The position numbers and the translations under genes were made by a program. From assembly GCA_002270465.1 (NCBI GenBank), contig NQOF01000004.1, forward strand, positions 124,001-188,000: a DNA stretch of 64,000 bases, given 5' to 3'. This document shows, in pieces, positions 55,476-63,415 of the stretch. The DNA comes from Blautia hominis (GTDB taxonomy: Bacteria; Bacillota; Clostridia; Lachnospirales; Lachnospiraceae). Under the pieces are notes generated by a model. That model was not told where the DNA came from, searched no databases, and saw only the letters and a program-made list of their open reading frames with translations. Within the stretch, counting starts at the first letter, position 1, and every line of letters starts with the position of its first letter.

Positions 55476-56879
55476 ATGAACGAGAAAAATAATGCAAGGC
55501 CATTTGGGATGCGGGATAAGATCGGTTATATGTTCGGTGACTTTGGAAATGATTTTACCTTTATATTTGCCAGCTCCTTCCTAATGGTATTTTATACAAA
55601 GGTACTTGGGATCAGCGGCGCTATGGTAGGAACACTGTTTCTGCTGGCTAGGGTAGTGGATGCCTTTACGGATATCACCATGGGGCGTATTGTCGACTCT
55701 GTGAAGCCCTCCAGAGACGGAAGGTTCCGCTGCTGGCTGAGAAGGATGTGCGGTCCGGTTGCTATTGCCAGCTTTTTGATGTACCAGGGCGGCATGGCAG
55801 GAGCGCCGATGACACTGAAGATTGTTTATATGTATGTGACATACCTGTTATGGGGCAGTGTGTTTTATACATCGATCAATATCCCTTACGGTTCTATGGC
55901 ATCAGCTATTACGGAGAAGCCGGATGAGAGGACTGCCCTCTCCACATTCCGTACTGTGGGAGCTACACTGGCCGGTCTGGTTATCGGAACGGTGACACCG
56001 CTTCTGATCTACGTGAAGGATGCGGACGGCAATCAGGTCATCAGGAGTACGTCCATTTTTACTATCATTGCAGGTGTGTTTGCGGTAGGCGCAATCCTTT
56101 GCTATATCATTTGCTATAAGCTTACCACAGAGCGTGTAAAAGTGGAGCCGGATCCGAATGCTAAAAAGGTAACATTGGGACAGACCTTTGCAGCTATTTT
56201 CAAGAGCCGTGCACTGCTGGGGATCATCGGGGCAGCTATTTTCCTTCTGCTGAGCCAGCTTCTTATACAGGCCATGAACAATTATCTATACACAGAATAT
56301 TTTGGATCTGCAGGCGCGATCTCCATTGTGACCATAGTGAACACAGCCCTTATGCTGCTGGTGGTTGCACCGCTCAGTGTGCCCATCAGCCGCAGATTCG
56401 GGAAAAAAGAAGCATCCACGGCAGGAGTGCTCCTGGCAGGAGTTATCTTCCTTGGCCTGTATTTTATGCATGTGCAGAACGTTGTGGTCTACATTGTACT
56501 TGCCAATGTGGGTATGCTGGGACTTGGATTCTTCAATACCGTGATTTGGGCCAATATCACAGACGTTATAGATGACCAGGAGGTAAAGACAGGGCAGAGG
56601 GAGGACGGTACCGTTTACGCAGTGTATTCCTTTGCAAGAAAACTGGGCCAGGCACTGGCCGGAGGCGCAGGAGGCTGGGCACTGTCCATTATCGGGTACG
56701 ACCAGCTTGCTAAGGTACAGACAGCGTCCGTGATCAACGGCCTGTACACAACCTCCACACTGATACCTGCTATCTGCTTTTTCGTTGTGGCTCTGTTCTT
56801 ATGGTTTGTGTATCCGCTGAGTAAGAAAAAGGTGGAAGCCAATGTGGAAGAGCTGAAGAGCAGACGTGAGAATGTCTGA
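55476..56879 (+). CDS. GPH-family glucuronide:cation symporter
   Basis: 467-residue membrane transporter with about 12 spans, of the glycoside-pentoside-hexuronide (MelB/UidB) family. Hallmarks: RDKIGYMFGDFGNDFTF at the N terminus, RVVDAFTDITMGRIVDS in the first half, and the central DEQ-like loop VIDDQEVKTGQREDGTVYAVYSFARKLGQALAGG. Position 125 bp behind the glucuronidase gene suggests uptake of glucuronides (UidB role). Confidence 0.92.
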   Translation: MNEKNNARPFGMRDKIGYMFGDFGNDFTFIFASSFLMVFYTKVLGISGAMVGTLFLLARVVDAFTDITMGRIVDSVKPSRDGRFRCWLRRMCGPVAIASFLMYQGGMAGAPMTLKIVYMYVTYLLWGSVFYTSINIPYGSMASAITEKPDERTALSTFRTVGATLAGLVIGTVTPLLIYVKDADGNQVIRSTSIFTIIAGVFAVGAILCYIICYKLTTERVKVEPDPNAKKVTLGQTFAAIFKSRALLGIIGAAIFLLLSQLLIQAMNNYLYTEYFGSAGAISIVTIVNTALMLLVVAPLSVPISRRFGKKEASTAGVLLAGVIFLGLYFMHVQNVVVYIVLANVGMLGLGFFNTVIWANITDVIDDQEVKTGQREDGTVYAVYSFARKLGQALAGGAGGWALSIIGYDQLAKVQTASVINGLYTTSTLIPAICFFVVALFLWFVYPLSKKKVEANVEELKSRRENV

Positions 56880-56900
56880 CAGGTAAATAAAACAGAATTT

Positions 56901-56936
56901 TTGGCAGTATAACATTTGTATCTGTTATACTGCCAA
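56901..56936. terminator. Perfect 14-bp hairpin after the symporter gene
   Basis: TTGGCAGTATAACA (56901-56914) pairs with TGTTATACTGCCAA (56923-56936). GTTTT follows a few bases later. It is a likely terminator or 3'-end structure of the glucuronide operon. Confidence 0.6.
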
Positions 56937-57037
56937 TTCGTTTTAAAGAAAAAGAAATATGGCTGTTGGAAGGAGAAAACAGACCCAAAAGGATAGACTG
57001 AAAACACATTTTGCAGTGGAATGATTTTTTCCAAAAC

Positions 57038-57082
57038 AAAAGTCATCGCCCGGACATATCCAAACCGGGCGATGACTTTTTC
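57038..57082. terminator. Bidirectional terminator between the glucuronide operon and ROK gene
   Basis: A perfect 16-bp stem: arms 57038-57053 and 57065-57080, ending in AAAA and TTTT, so it can work in both directions. The rest of the 384-bp gap (57083-57262) is AT-rich. It contains a small GC hairpin (CGGTC against GACCG near 57106) and nothing else I recognise. Confidence 0.8.
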
Positions 57083-57262
57083 TATAAATATTAAAGGAAG
57101 GAGAGCCGGTCTTGCGACCGACATATGAAAAAGAAAATATAAAAATAATGTTTGATTTAAATTATTTTTATGATATAAGTATATTCCCTAAATATGTGCA
57201 AATCATGTTTAACTTGTGAAGAATTCATGAACGAAAACCGAATCTTTTATGAATGTAAAAAA

Positions 57263-58429
57263 TTATCGTAAATTGTCACTAAATGGAACCCGTATTTTCA
57301 AATGTTTGATATCCAAAAAGCGCTCCGCACACAGCCGTATCCCTCCCATAAGTCCTGATGTATCCTGCAGTCTGGAGGGGATAATGCGGCAGTCCCGGTT
57401 TTGATGGGAAGCCAGGTATGCCACGATCCGTTTATTAATATCAGGGATATAGTTGGAAAAGGAACTGTTGAGCACGATTAGGTCAATATTGAAGGTATTG
57501 ATGATATTATTAATGCCGATAGACATATATTTTACAAAAAGATCCATCATCTCCAGTGCATCTGCGTTCCGATCCTGATATGCCCTGAGAAAGCTGTCGA
57601 TGGTAACGGTGTCCTGATGGGTGCGCGCAGCATATTCTTTCAGGATAGCCCTCTCCGAAGCATACAGCTCAAAACAGCCGTTATTGCCGCAGGGACAGGG
57701 TTTGCCGTCGGGGAACAGGATGGTGTGGCCGAACTCTCCGGCGTAGCCGTCACGGCCTTTGTAGAGCTGCTCATCAATAAGGATACCCATGCCGACTCCA
57801 TCGTGTATGTTCAGATGGATCATATTCTTATAATTATAATGAAACGCGGACTCACCCAGCACGGAGAGATTGGATTCATTTTCCACATGTACCGGTATGC
57901 CAAACTCCCCGGCCAGTATTTTTCCCAGGTAAGGCTCCGGGAGAGGGTAGTAGGGGGTGAAAATGATCTCATTGTCCCGCACAACACCGTAAATACCGAT
58001 GGATACTCCGACAATCCCATAAGGCGCATCCTTGCACCGGGGAATGGCCTCTTTCATAATACCGCGGAGCAGATCCAGCAGACAATCCTCCTCCCGGAAG
58101 GGATATTCCTTCAAATGGCAGTCTTCACCCTTTAAGTCAGCGGTCAGTGTGATGATCTGACGGGGATGGACATCTATGGAAAAAACATAACCGCATTTTT
58201 TCTGGAATTCCAAAAGGATGGGCTTCCTGCCCAGGGCGGTCTGGGCGCTCCCTATCTCAGCCACCAGATTCTGGTCCATCAGCTCCTGCACAATGTTGGA
58301 TATGGTTGCTTTTGTCAGATGCAGCTCCTTAGCCAGAGCGGCACGGGAGATGGGCGGATTGTTTACGATATATTCCAGGACCTGCCGCCTGTTGTTGTCT
58401 CTTATCATTTCTTGGTTTGCGATTGCCAT
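57263..58429 (-). CDS. ROK-family transcriptional repressor
   Basis: 388-residue sugar-responsive repressor of the NagC/XylR type. The N-terminal winged helix (NRRQVLEYIVNNPPISRAALAKELHLTKATISNIVQELMDQNLV) is followed by the ROK fold with GVSIGIYGVV, GHTILFPDGKPCPCGNNGCFELYASE (zinc site CxCGxxGCxE) and NTFNIDLIVLNSSF. On the minus strand a promoter-like TTGCCC, 18 bp, TATGAT lies upstream near 58480. It probably represses the glucuronide genes beside it; the ligand is inferred. Confidence 0.92.
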   Translation of the reverse strand: MAIANQEMIRDNNRRQVLEYIVNNPPISRAALAKELHLTKATISNIVQELMDQNLVAEIGSAQTALGRKPILLEFQKKCGYVFSIDVHPRQIITLTADLKGEDCHLKEYPFREEDCLLDLLRGIMKEAIPRCKDAPYGIVGVSIGIYGVVRDNEIIFTPYYPLPEPYLGKILAGEFGIPVHVENESNLSVLGESAFHYNYKNMIHLNIHDGVGMGILIDEQLYKGRDGYAGEFGHTILFPDGKPCPCGNNGCFELYASERAILKEYAARTHQDTVTIDSFLRAYQDRNADALEMMDLFVKYMSIGINNIINTFNIDLIVLNSSFSNYIPDINKRIVAYLASHQNRDCRIIPSRLQDTSGLMGGIRLCAERFLDIKHLKIRVPFSDNLR

Positions 58430-58626
58430 GAATAATCCTCCGTAATGCCGAATGTAAATACTGTTATGGTAATCATACCACTTCTCCTATACTTGGGGCA
58501 AGTAATTTGTTTACCCACTATACAAATTAAAGCCATATTCCAATATGCACCACACAGCATCCCCTTGGAGAAAATACCGGATTGGACGGTGGGCAGTAAA
58601 CCGCAGTCTTAGAGTATGTCAGGAAA

Positions 58627-58769
58627 GTTACTGTACGCAGGCCACTGTACCGGGAGGCGTTTTCATGCCGAAAGCATGAAAATCCCGAGGCAGCCAGCGC
58701 GATATGGGGCAGAATGCTACATATCTGTGCATCGGGAAGCGTGTTACTGGACACGGAGTGTACAGTAAC
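58627..58769 (-). mobile_element. Family 1 miniature element, copy 3
   Basis: 143-bp inverted copy of the element at 4019. Ends GTTACTGTACGC (58627-58638) and GTGTACAGTAAC (58758-58769), 11 of 12 paired. Flanks TCAGGAAA (58619-58626) and TTAGGAAA (58770-58777) match at 7 of 8. It lies in the 465-bp gap between the ROK gene and the DUF1002 gene, and the rest of that gap holds no gene. Confidence 0.85.
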
Positions 58770-58894
58770 TTAGGAAAATCCTAGGAAATTTTTAAGAGAA
58801 ACTTTAGATGCAGGATTTGACGATTTATGCTATCCTTATAGCAGGCAGGGACATCCTGCGTGTTACAAGGGGATATAAGAAAGGAGTTATGAAC

Positions 58895-59782
58895 ATGATG
58901 AAAAGAGGACTTGCATTTCTGGTGGCGGGGATCATGCTGCTGGCATCACCTGTCAGTGTACTGGCAGACCGTGAGGACGCCAAACTGGAAAAACCATATG
59001 TATCGTTAGGCGCGGATCTGAATGCACAGGAGCGTGCCACTGTGCTGGAGCTTTTGGGGGTGACAGAGGATGACCTGAAAAATTATACGGTCGCCACCAT
59101 CACCAACCAGGATGAGCATGACTATCTGGACGCTTATCTGGACAAAAGTGTGATCGGATCAAGGGCACTTTCCTCCGTATTGGTTGAAGGCAAGACGGAT
59201 GGGAACGGGATCAAAGTAACAACCCACAACATTTCCTACTGCACCACAGGCATGTACCAGAACGCTCTGGTAACTGCCGGGATCAAGGATGCAGATATTG
59301 TGGTAGCAGGACCCTTCAAGATTTCCGGAACAGCCGCTTTGGTAGGTGCCATCAAATCCTACGAGAACATGACCGGGGAGAAGGTGGAACAGGAAAATGT
59401 GGACACAGCCACCAATGAGCTGGTCATCACGGGAAAGCTTGCAGAAAATGTGGGTGACAGTGAAAAGGCAGAGCAGCTTGTAGGCGCGGTAAAGGAAAAA
59501 GTAGTGGAAGCCCAGAATCTTTCAGAGGATGAGATCGGTGATGTGGTGGACCAGGCTGCAAACGAGATGGAGATCAAACTTTCTGATGAGGACAGACAGG
59601 CTATCGTAGATTTGATGGAGAAGATCAAGGGTCTGGATTTGGATGTAGACAGTCTGAAAGAGCAGGCTAAGGACTTGTACGGTAAGATTGAGGACCTGGG
59701 ACTGAAGCTGGATATCAACCAGGAAAAGGTACAGGGCTTCTTTGATAAGATCATCCAGTTCTTTAAGGATCTGTTCAGCTAA
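58895..59782 (+). CDS. Exported DUF1002 protein
   Basis: 295-residue protein with signal peptide MMKRGLAFLVAGIMLLASPVSVLA. The mature part starts with a DUF1002 domain (VSLGADLNAQERATVLELLGVTEDDL, then GTAALVGAIKSYENMTGEKV). The C-terminal 120 residues are charged and helical, ending in FFDKIIQFFKDLFS, a possible membrane-surface helix. AAGGAG lies 8 bases before ATG 58895; ATG 58889 is too close. Function of the family is not established. Outside the membrane or wall is its expected place. Confidence 0.87.
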   Translation: MMKRGLAFLVAGIMLLASPVSVLADREDAKLEKPYVSLGADLNAQERATVLELLGVTEDDLKNYTVATITNQDEHDYLDAYLDKSVIGSRALSSVLVEGKTDGNGIKVTTHNISYCTTGMYQNALVTAGIKDADIVVAGPFKISGTAALVGAIKSYENMTGEKVEQENVDTATNELVITGKLAENVGDSEKAEQLVGAVKEKVVEAQNLSEDEIGDVVDQAANEMEIKLSDEDRQAIVDLMEKIKGLDLDVDSLKEQAKDLYGKIEDLGLKLDINQEKVQGFFDKIIQFFKDLFS

Positions 59783-59831
59783 GAAAGCATGGAGGCCTGC
59801 AGCCGGCCATCCGTATAACGACAATAGATAA

Positions 59832-59879
59832 AGGCCCCGAACATACAGATCACTCTGTGGTTCGGGGCCTCTCTTTCTT
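59832..59879 (+). terminator. Intrinsic terminator of the DUF1002 gene
   Basis: AGGCCCCGAAC (59832-59842) pairs with GTTCGGGGCCT (59860-59870), with an inner ACAGA/TCTGT stem and a T-rich tail. Confidence 0.85.
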
Positions 59880-59922
59880 ACCTGTTTAACAGCCGGAGTT
59901 CTGTGTAAGCCGGCCGGGACGT

Positions 59923-60576
59923 CTATTCGTTTTCATAACCGGTGCTGCATTTCTGAATTGCCTCGTTCAGGGAAAGCATGCGTCGGTCAAGCTGAGATGC
60001 TATTTTAGCACATTCCTGTAATTCACTGCTTATATAATCCGGGGCATTTCCTTCAAATTTATAATAAATCTTGTGCTCCAGGCTTGCCCAGAAATCCTGG
60101 GCGATGGTGCGGATCTGTATTTCCACCTTGGTCTCCACTACACCGTCTGACAGGAAGATGGGGACGGTTACAATCATATGATAACTCTGATAACCGCTTT
60201 CCTTGGGATTCTTTATGTAGTCCTTCAGGGAAAGTATCTTCAGGTCAGTCTGCTTTGCAATCATGTCGGCTATGCGGTAAATATCTGAAGTGAAAGAACA
60301 AATGATCCGGATACCTGCAATATCGTTTACATACTTGACCATGTTTTCAATATTGGAATCATATCCGTTCTTCCTCAGTTTCTTTACAATACTCTCAGGA
60401 GTTTTGATCCTGGATTTTACATGTTCAATCGGATTATAACGGTGGATGTGCTGAAATTCTTCATTCAGAATATCAATCTTGGTCCCCACTTCCTTCAGTG
60501 CGGCATTGTACAGGAACATCAGAGTTTCCCAGCTGTTTACGTCCTCGTAATTGGTAATATGAAGGGCGCTGCTCAT
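59923..60576 (-). CDS. Small alarmone synthetase (RelQ/YjbM type)
   Basis: Makes (p)ppGpp from GTP or GDP and ATP in the stringent response. 217 residues from ATG 60576 (AGAGGA upstream; a GTG at 60585 is too close). Single RelA/SpoT synthetase domain: HVKSRIKTPESIVKKLRK, DIAGIRIICSFTSDIYRIADMI, KESGYQSYHMIV and VEIQIRTIAQDFWASLEHKIYYKF. No hydrolase, TGS or ACT domain, so it is a stand-alone enzyme controlled mainly by expression. Confidence 0.94.
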   Translation of the reverse strand: MSSALHITNYEDVNSWETLMFLYNAALKEVGTKIDILNEEFQHIHRYNPIEHVKSRIKTPESIVKKLRKNGYDSNIENMVKYVNDIAGIRIICSFTSDIYRIADMIAKQTDLKILSLKDYIKNPKESGYQSYHMIVTVPIFLSDGVVETKVEIQIRTIAQDFWASLEHKIYYKFEGNAPDYISSELQECAKIASQLDRRMLSLNEAIQKCSTGYENE

Positions 60577-60660
60577 TCTTTTCACATCCTCTTTCGTGAT
60601 TCACGGCAGTGCATTTACAGGTGCTTTTCACTGCCGGCGGGAACATTCCCACTTTTATCA

Positions 60661-60689
60661 AGTATATCACAAAAGCGTCAGATTGTCAC
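60661..60689 (-). promoter_or_regulatory. Promoter of the alarmone synthetase gene
   Basis: On the minus strand GTGACA (60684-60689), a 17-bp spacer and TATACT (60661-60666). CGGCAGTG and CACTGCCG (60604-60611 and 60629-60636) form a hairpin in the leader between promoter and start codon. Confidence 0.6.
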
Positions 60690-60734
60690 AATTTTGACGA
60701 TTGTTAATGAAAATTTTATAGGTCTGTCAATATT

Positions 60735-61793
60735 TTACACTTCCAGTTTCATATCTCCGGTTTTGATCCAGTTCAGCTTCCGCATACAGTTGCAGAAGAA
60801 CAGAGACAAAAGTCCAGGAAGCAGGAAATGGAGCAGTATGATCTTTACCATTACGAGCACAGCACCCTCTGCGGGAACCATGGTCTGCCAGGTCATGATC
60901 TGGCCTACAAGACCCGCGGTCCCCATACCGGAACCGGTGGCGTTGTTGGTCATTTTAAATACCATGGTGCCGATTGGACCCAGAATTGCGCTGGATAAAA
61001 TAACCGGCAGCCAGATGATCGGTTTTCTTACGATGTTGGGTACCTGGAGCATGGAAGTACCGATCCCCTGTGCTAAAAGGCCGGAAATTCCGTTTTCCTT
61101 AAAGCTTGCCACAGCAAACCCTATCATGTTGCAGCAGCATCCCACGGTAGCTGCACCCGCTGCCAGGCCGGATAAATTCAAGATCACACCCAGGGCTGCG
61201 GAGCTTATGGGGAGCGTCAGTATCATTCCCATAAGGACGGATACAATAATGCCCATGAGAAGTGGCTGCTGCTCGGTTCCCCAGTTGATCAGGGAGCCTA
61301 ACTGGGTCATCATGCGGCTGATCGGCGGTCCCACCAGAATGCCCACAGCGGAGCCGGAGAGGATGCCTACCAGAGGCGCCAGGATAATATCCAGACGGGT
61401 CCTTCCAGCGACCAGGCGTGCCAGTTCAATGGCTACATAGGCGGCTACAAAGGCACCCAGAGGTTCCCCCGGGCCGGACAGGATCACAGCGCCATCCTCA
61501 GCAAATACGGCACCTGCGGTGATCTTGCCTGCAAAACCGCCTACCATGCCTGCGGTGGCAGCAGAGAGAACCACCAGGGGCGCTTCTTTGAATCTGCATG
61601 CCACACCCACACCAATACCGGCACTTGTCATGGCGGCAGCCATTTTGCCGAACTGGTACAGCAGGGTTCCGATGTTTCCGCCAATGAGATTTCCGATCTG
61701 CTGGATGATGGTGCCGATGATCAGCGTGGCAAAAAGACCGGAAGCCATGCCGCTTAAACCGTCCACAAAAATGCGGTTCAGTAATTTTTTCAA
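60735..61793 (-). CDS. PTS-IIC-like membrane protein
   Basis: 352-residue membrane protein with about nine spans. It matches the PTS_EIIC_2 type: GLFATLIIGTIIQQIGNLIGG at the start, AAAMTSAGIGVGVACRFKEAPLV and GPGEPLGAFVAAYVAIELARLVAGRTRLDIILAP in the middle, and GTAGLVGQIMTW late. No IIA or IIB partner lies nearby and no phosphorylation site is visible, so transport by the phosphotransferase route is doubtful. It starts 17 bp after the S1 protein gene, in the same transcript. Confidence 0.82.
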   Translation of the reverse strand: MKKLLNRIFVDGLSGMASGLFATLIIGTIIQQIGNLIGGNIGTLLYQFGKMAAAMTSAGIGVGVACRFKEAPLVVLSAATAGMVGGFAGKITAGAVFAEDGAVILSGPGEPLGAFVAAYVAIELARLVAGRTRLDIILAPLVGILSGSAVGILVGPPISRMMTQLGSLINWGTEQQPLLMGIIVSVLMGMILTLPISSAALGVILNLSGLAAGAATVGCCCNMIGFAVASFKENGISGLLAQGIGTSMLQVPNIVRKPIIWLPVILSSAILGPIGTMVFKMTNNATGSGMGTAGLVGQIMTWQTMVPAEGAVLVMVKIILLHFLLPGLLSLFFCNCMRKLNWIKTGDMKLEV

Positions 61794-61810
61794 TGTTCTG
61801 TACTCCTGTC

Positions 61811-62515
61811 TTAATCCAGTTTGATATTTTTAAACAGGGAGCCAAGTGTTGTTGTCAGCTCTTCGCTTTTGGGGATCTCGATATCTTCAAACTCATCTTT
61901 CTCCTCCGGAACTTCCTGGAGTGCTTTCATGCTGAGGCTGATTTTACCGTCTTCATTCTTGATCACCTTTACAGTCACTTTGTCGCCTACGGATAATACG
62001 GCTTTTGGAGATTTGATTCTTTTCTGGCTGATCTGGGATACGTGGACCAGGCCGGAGATACCGTCGCCCAGGTCTACGAAAGCGCCGTAGTTCTGCAGGG
62101 TCTCAACTGTGCCGTCCAGGACTGTACCCACTTTGATATCTGCGATCTTCTCACGTTTTTCAGCGTCTCTTTTCTCTCTCAGGACTTCCCTTGCAGAGAG
62201 TACCAGGTTGTTTTCCTCCTCGTTTACATCAAAGACACGGACTGTCAGAGTCTTTTTCAGGAACTCCTCCGGGTCTTCCACGTACTGCAGGGACAGTTTA
62301 GATACGGGGATGAAAGCGCGGATGCCTTCCACATAAGCGATAGCGCCGCCTTTTACAATGCCTTCGATGGTTACGTCAAATTCGGTCTTGTCCTCTTTCA
62401 TTTTCTCCAGCTTTTCCCAGATGTCCATATCTGCATCTCTGAAGCTTTCAAAAGAAGCGTCGATCTCTTTTGCGAAGTCGTCCATAGTTTCCTGGTTTTT
62501 CATTTCTTCTGCCAT
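61811..62515 (-). CDS. Two-domain S1 RNA-binding protein
   Basis: 234-residue protein with two S1 (OB-fold) domains. The first (residues about 45-115: FDVTIEGIVKGGAIAYVEGIRAFIPVSKL) is more diverged. The second (about 130-200: VGTVLDGTVETLQNYGAFVDLGDGISGLVHVSQIS) is canonical. The acidic tail ends in LGSLFKNIKLD. Ribosomal S1 has four to six such domains, so this is a short S1 homologue of the kind found in Firmicutes. GGAGGG precedes the ATG. Confidence 0.9.
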   Translation of the reverse strand: MAEEMKNQETMDDFAKEIDASFESFRDADMDIWEKLEKMKEDKTEFDVTIEGIVKGGAIAYVEGIRAFIPVSKLSLQYVEDPEEFLKKTLTVRVFDVNEEENNLVLSAREVLREKRDAEKREKIADIKVGTVLDGTVETLQNYGAFVDLGDGISGLVHVSQISQKRIKSPKAVLSVGDKVTVKVIKNEDGKISLSMKALQEVPEEKDEFEDIEIPKSEELTTTLGSLFKNIKLD

Positions 62516-62558
62516 GATTTTTCCCTCCTGTGTCGGTTAGCAAATTCTTTTGCCTTCG

Positions 62559-62588
62559 ATTATATCACAGAAAGGGGAGGGGCTGCAA
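62559..62588 (-). promoter_or_regulatory. Promoter of the S1-protein operon
   Basis: On the minus strand TTGCAG (62583-62588), an 18-bp spacer and perfect TATAAT (62559-62564), 44 bp before the start codon. Confidence 0.7.
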
Positions 62589-62632
62589 TGATTGTGTGCA
62601 GAAAATAGCGGGGAGAGGCGGGAGAGGCGGAC

Positions 62633-62834
62633 GGAGAGGTATGGGAGAGGGCCGGGGGTGAGAACTGCCTGGGAGCGATGCGTTCCGCTGCCACGGAGCT
62701 AACCTGCTCCCATTCACTAAATTCATCGGCAGAGGCCTCTTCATTAAGTGTATGGGGCAGGTGGATCTCCGCGGCGCTCCACGAAACATCGCTCCCAGGC
62801 AGTTCTCACCCCCGGCCCTCTCCCATACCTCTCC
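62633..62834. repeat. 202-bp near-perfect palindrome
   Basis: The outer arms 62633-62680 and 62787-62834 are 48 bp long and exactly complementary (outer end GGAGAGGTATGGGAGAGG). The inner part stays imperfectly complementary up to the central AGAGGCCTCT (62731-62740), so the whole unit can fold as one long hairpin. It has no convincing gene; short open frames here mirror each other. It opens a 900-bp non-coding stretch between the S1 gene and the pyrophosphatase gene. Confidence 0.9.
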
Positions 62835-62886
62835 TGGTTTTCTCTGCCCACTACGGGATAAAAAAGAAAAAAAATAAAGAAAAATA

Positions 62887-62957
62887 GATAAAGGAAAAAA
62901 AGATAAAGGAAAAAAGATAAAGGAAAAAAGATAAAGGAAAAAAGATAAAGGAAAAAT
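62887..62957 (+). repeat. Five tandem copies of GATAAAGGAAAAAA
   Basis: Units begin at 62887, 62902, 62916, 62930 and 62944, a period of 14 bp (the first is 15). The tract is almost pure purine on the top strand, and A-rich runs spaced in this way could bend DNA. It lies directly after the 202-bp palindrome. Confidence 0.9.
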
Positions 62958-63008
62958 TGGGTGGGGAGTGGGAGGGAAATTGATATTCTTTTAAAAGTAT
63001 GTTAGGAT

Positions 63009-63133
63009 GTAAATATTCAGTGGGGTGGCGTATTTATTGTGGTAGTTGTGAGGTAGTGTTTTGCGGGCAAGTGAGAAGGATGTTGGCTAGGATGTATGGG
63101 GTTTTTGGGGCTGTTAGGATATGGAATGGTTGT
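63009..63133 (+). mobile_element. Diverged family 2 element
   Basis: Aligns with the copy at 63207 through TTCAG...GGTAGTGTTTTGCGGGC and a right end GGAATGGTTGT. It is flanked by identical octamers GTTAGGAT (63001-63008 and 63134-63141). The same octamer also occurs inside, at 63113, so the flanking match could be local repetition. Ends are degenerate (GTAAATATTCAG on the left). The sequence is very poor in C. Confidence 0.45.
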
Positions 63134-63206
63134 GTTAGGATAAGGGTAGAGTGTTTCCTGAAAGTGGGAAGGCTGAATAGTTGTGGGAAGATTTGTAGAA
63201 AATAAT

Positions 63207-63374
63207 GTAACGGTTCAGGAGATTGGGGCATTGGGTGCGCTGGTCGTAGGGTAGTATTTTGCAGACGGGTGGGAATTTCGGGGAACGGAGTGTGAGAGGA
63301 TGTGGCTGTAGGTATGCTCCGGGACGTAGGTGTATGGATTTTTGCCGGGAACTGTGAAGGTACGGAACGGTTAT
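63207..63374 (+). mobile_element. Family 2 element next to the pyrophosphatase gene
   Basis: Left end GTAACGGTTCAG (63207-63218) is identical to the hairpin arm in the 3889 copy. The right part TATGGATTTTTGCC...GAACTGTGAAGGTAC.GAACGGTTAT parallels the copy at 7282-7400. Flanks AAAATAAT and GAAGTGAT agree at only 5 of 8, with all differences A/G. It ends 41 bp before the pyrophosphatase start, so its hairpin is in that leader. Confidence 0.55.
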
Positions 63375-63415
63375 GAAGTGATTATTATATAGAAGTAAGG
63401 GAAAGGAAACGGAGA

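Noticed and set aside
58527-58754. Minus-strand open frame between the ROK gene and DUF1002 gene
   Set aside because: It is the translation of family 1 copy 3 and resembles the frame at 4.0-4.2 kb only because the DNA is repeated.
62565-62887. Two small frames on opposite strands encoding the same SLPGSSHPRPSPIPL peptide
   Set aside because: They arise because the 48-bp palindrome arms read the same on both strands; not genes.
62887-62957. CRISPR-like spaced repeat
   Set aside because: Units are only 14 bp and contiguous with no spacers; no cas genes in the window.
63001-63400. Small frames in the G-rich stretch before the pyrophosphatase gene
   Set aside because: No ribosome-binding sites, odd composition and overlap with repeat elements.
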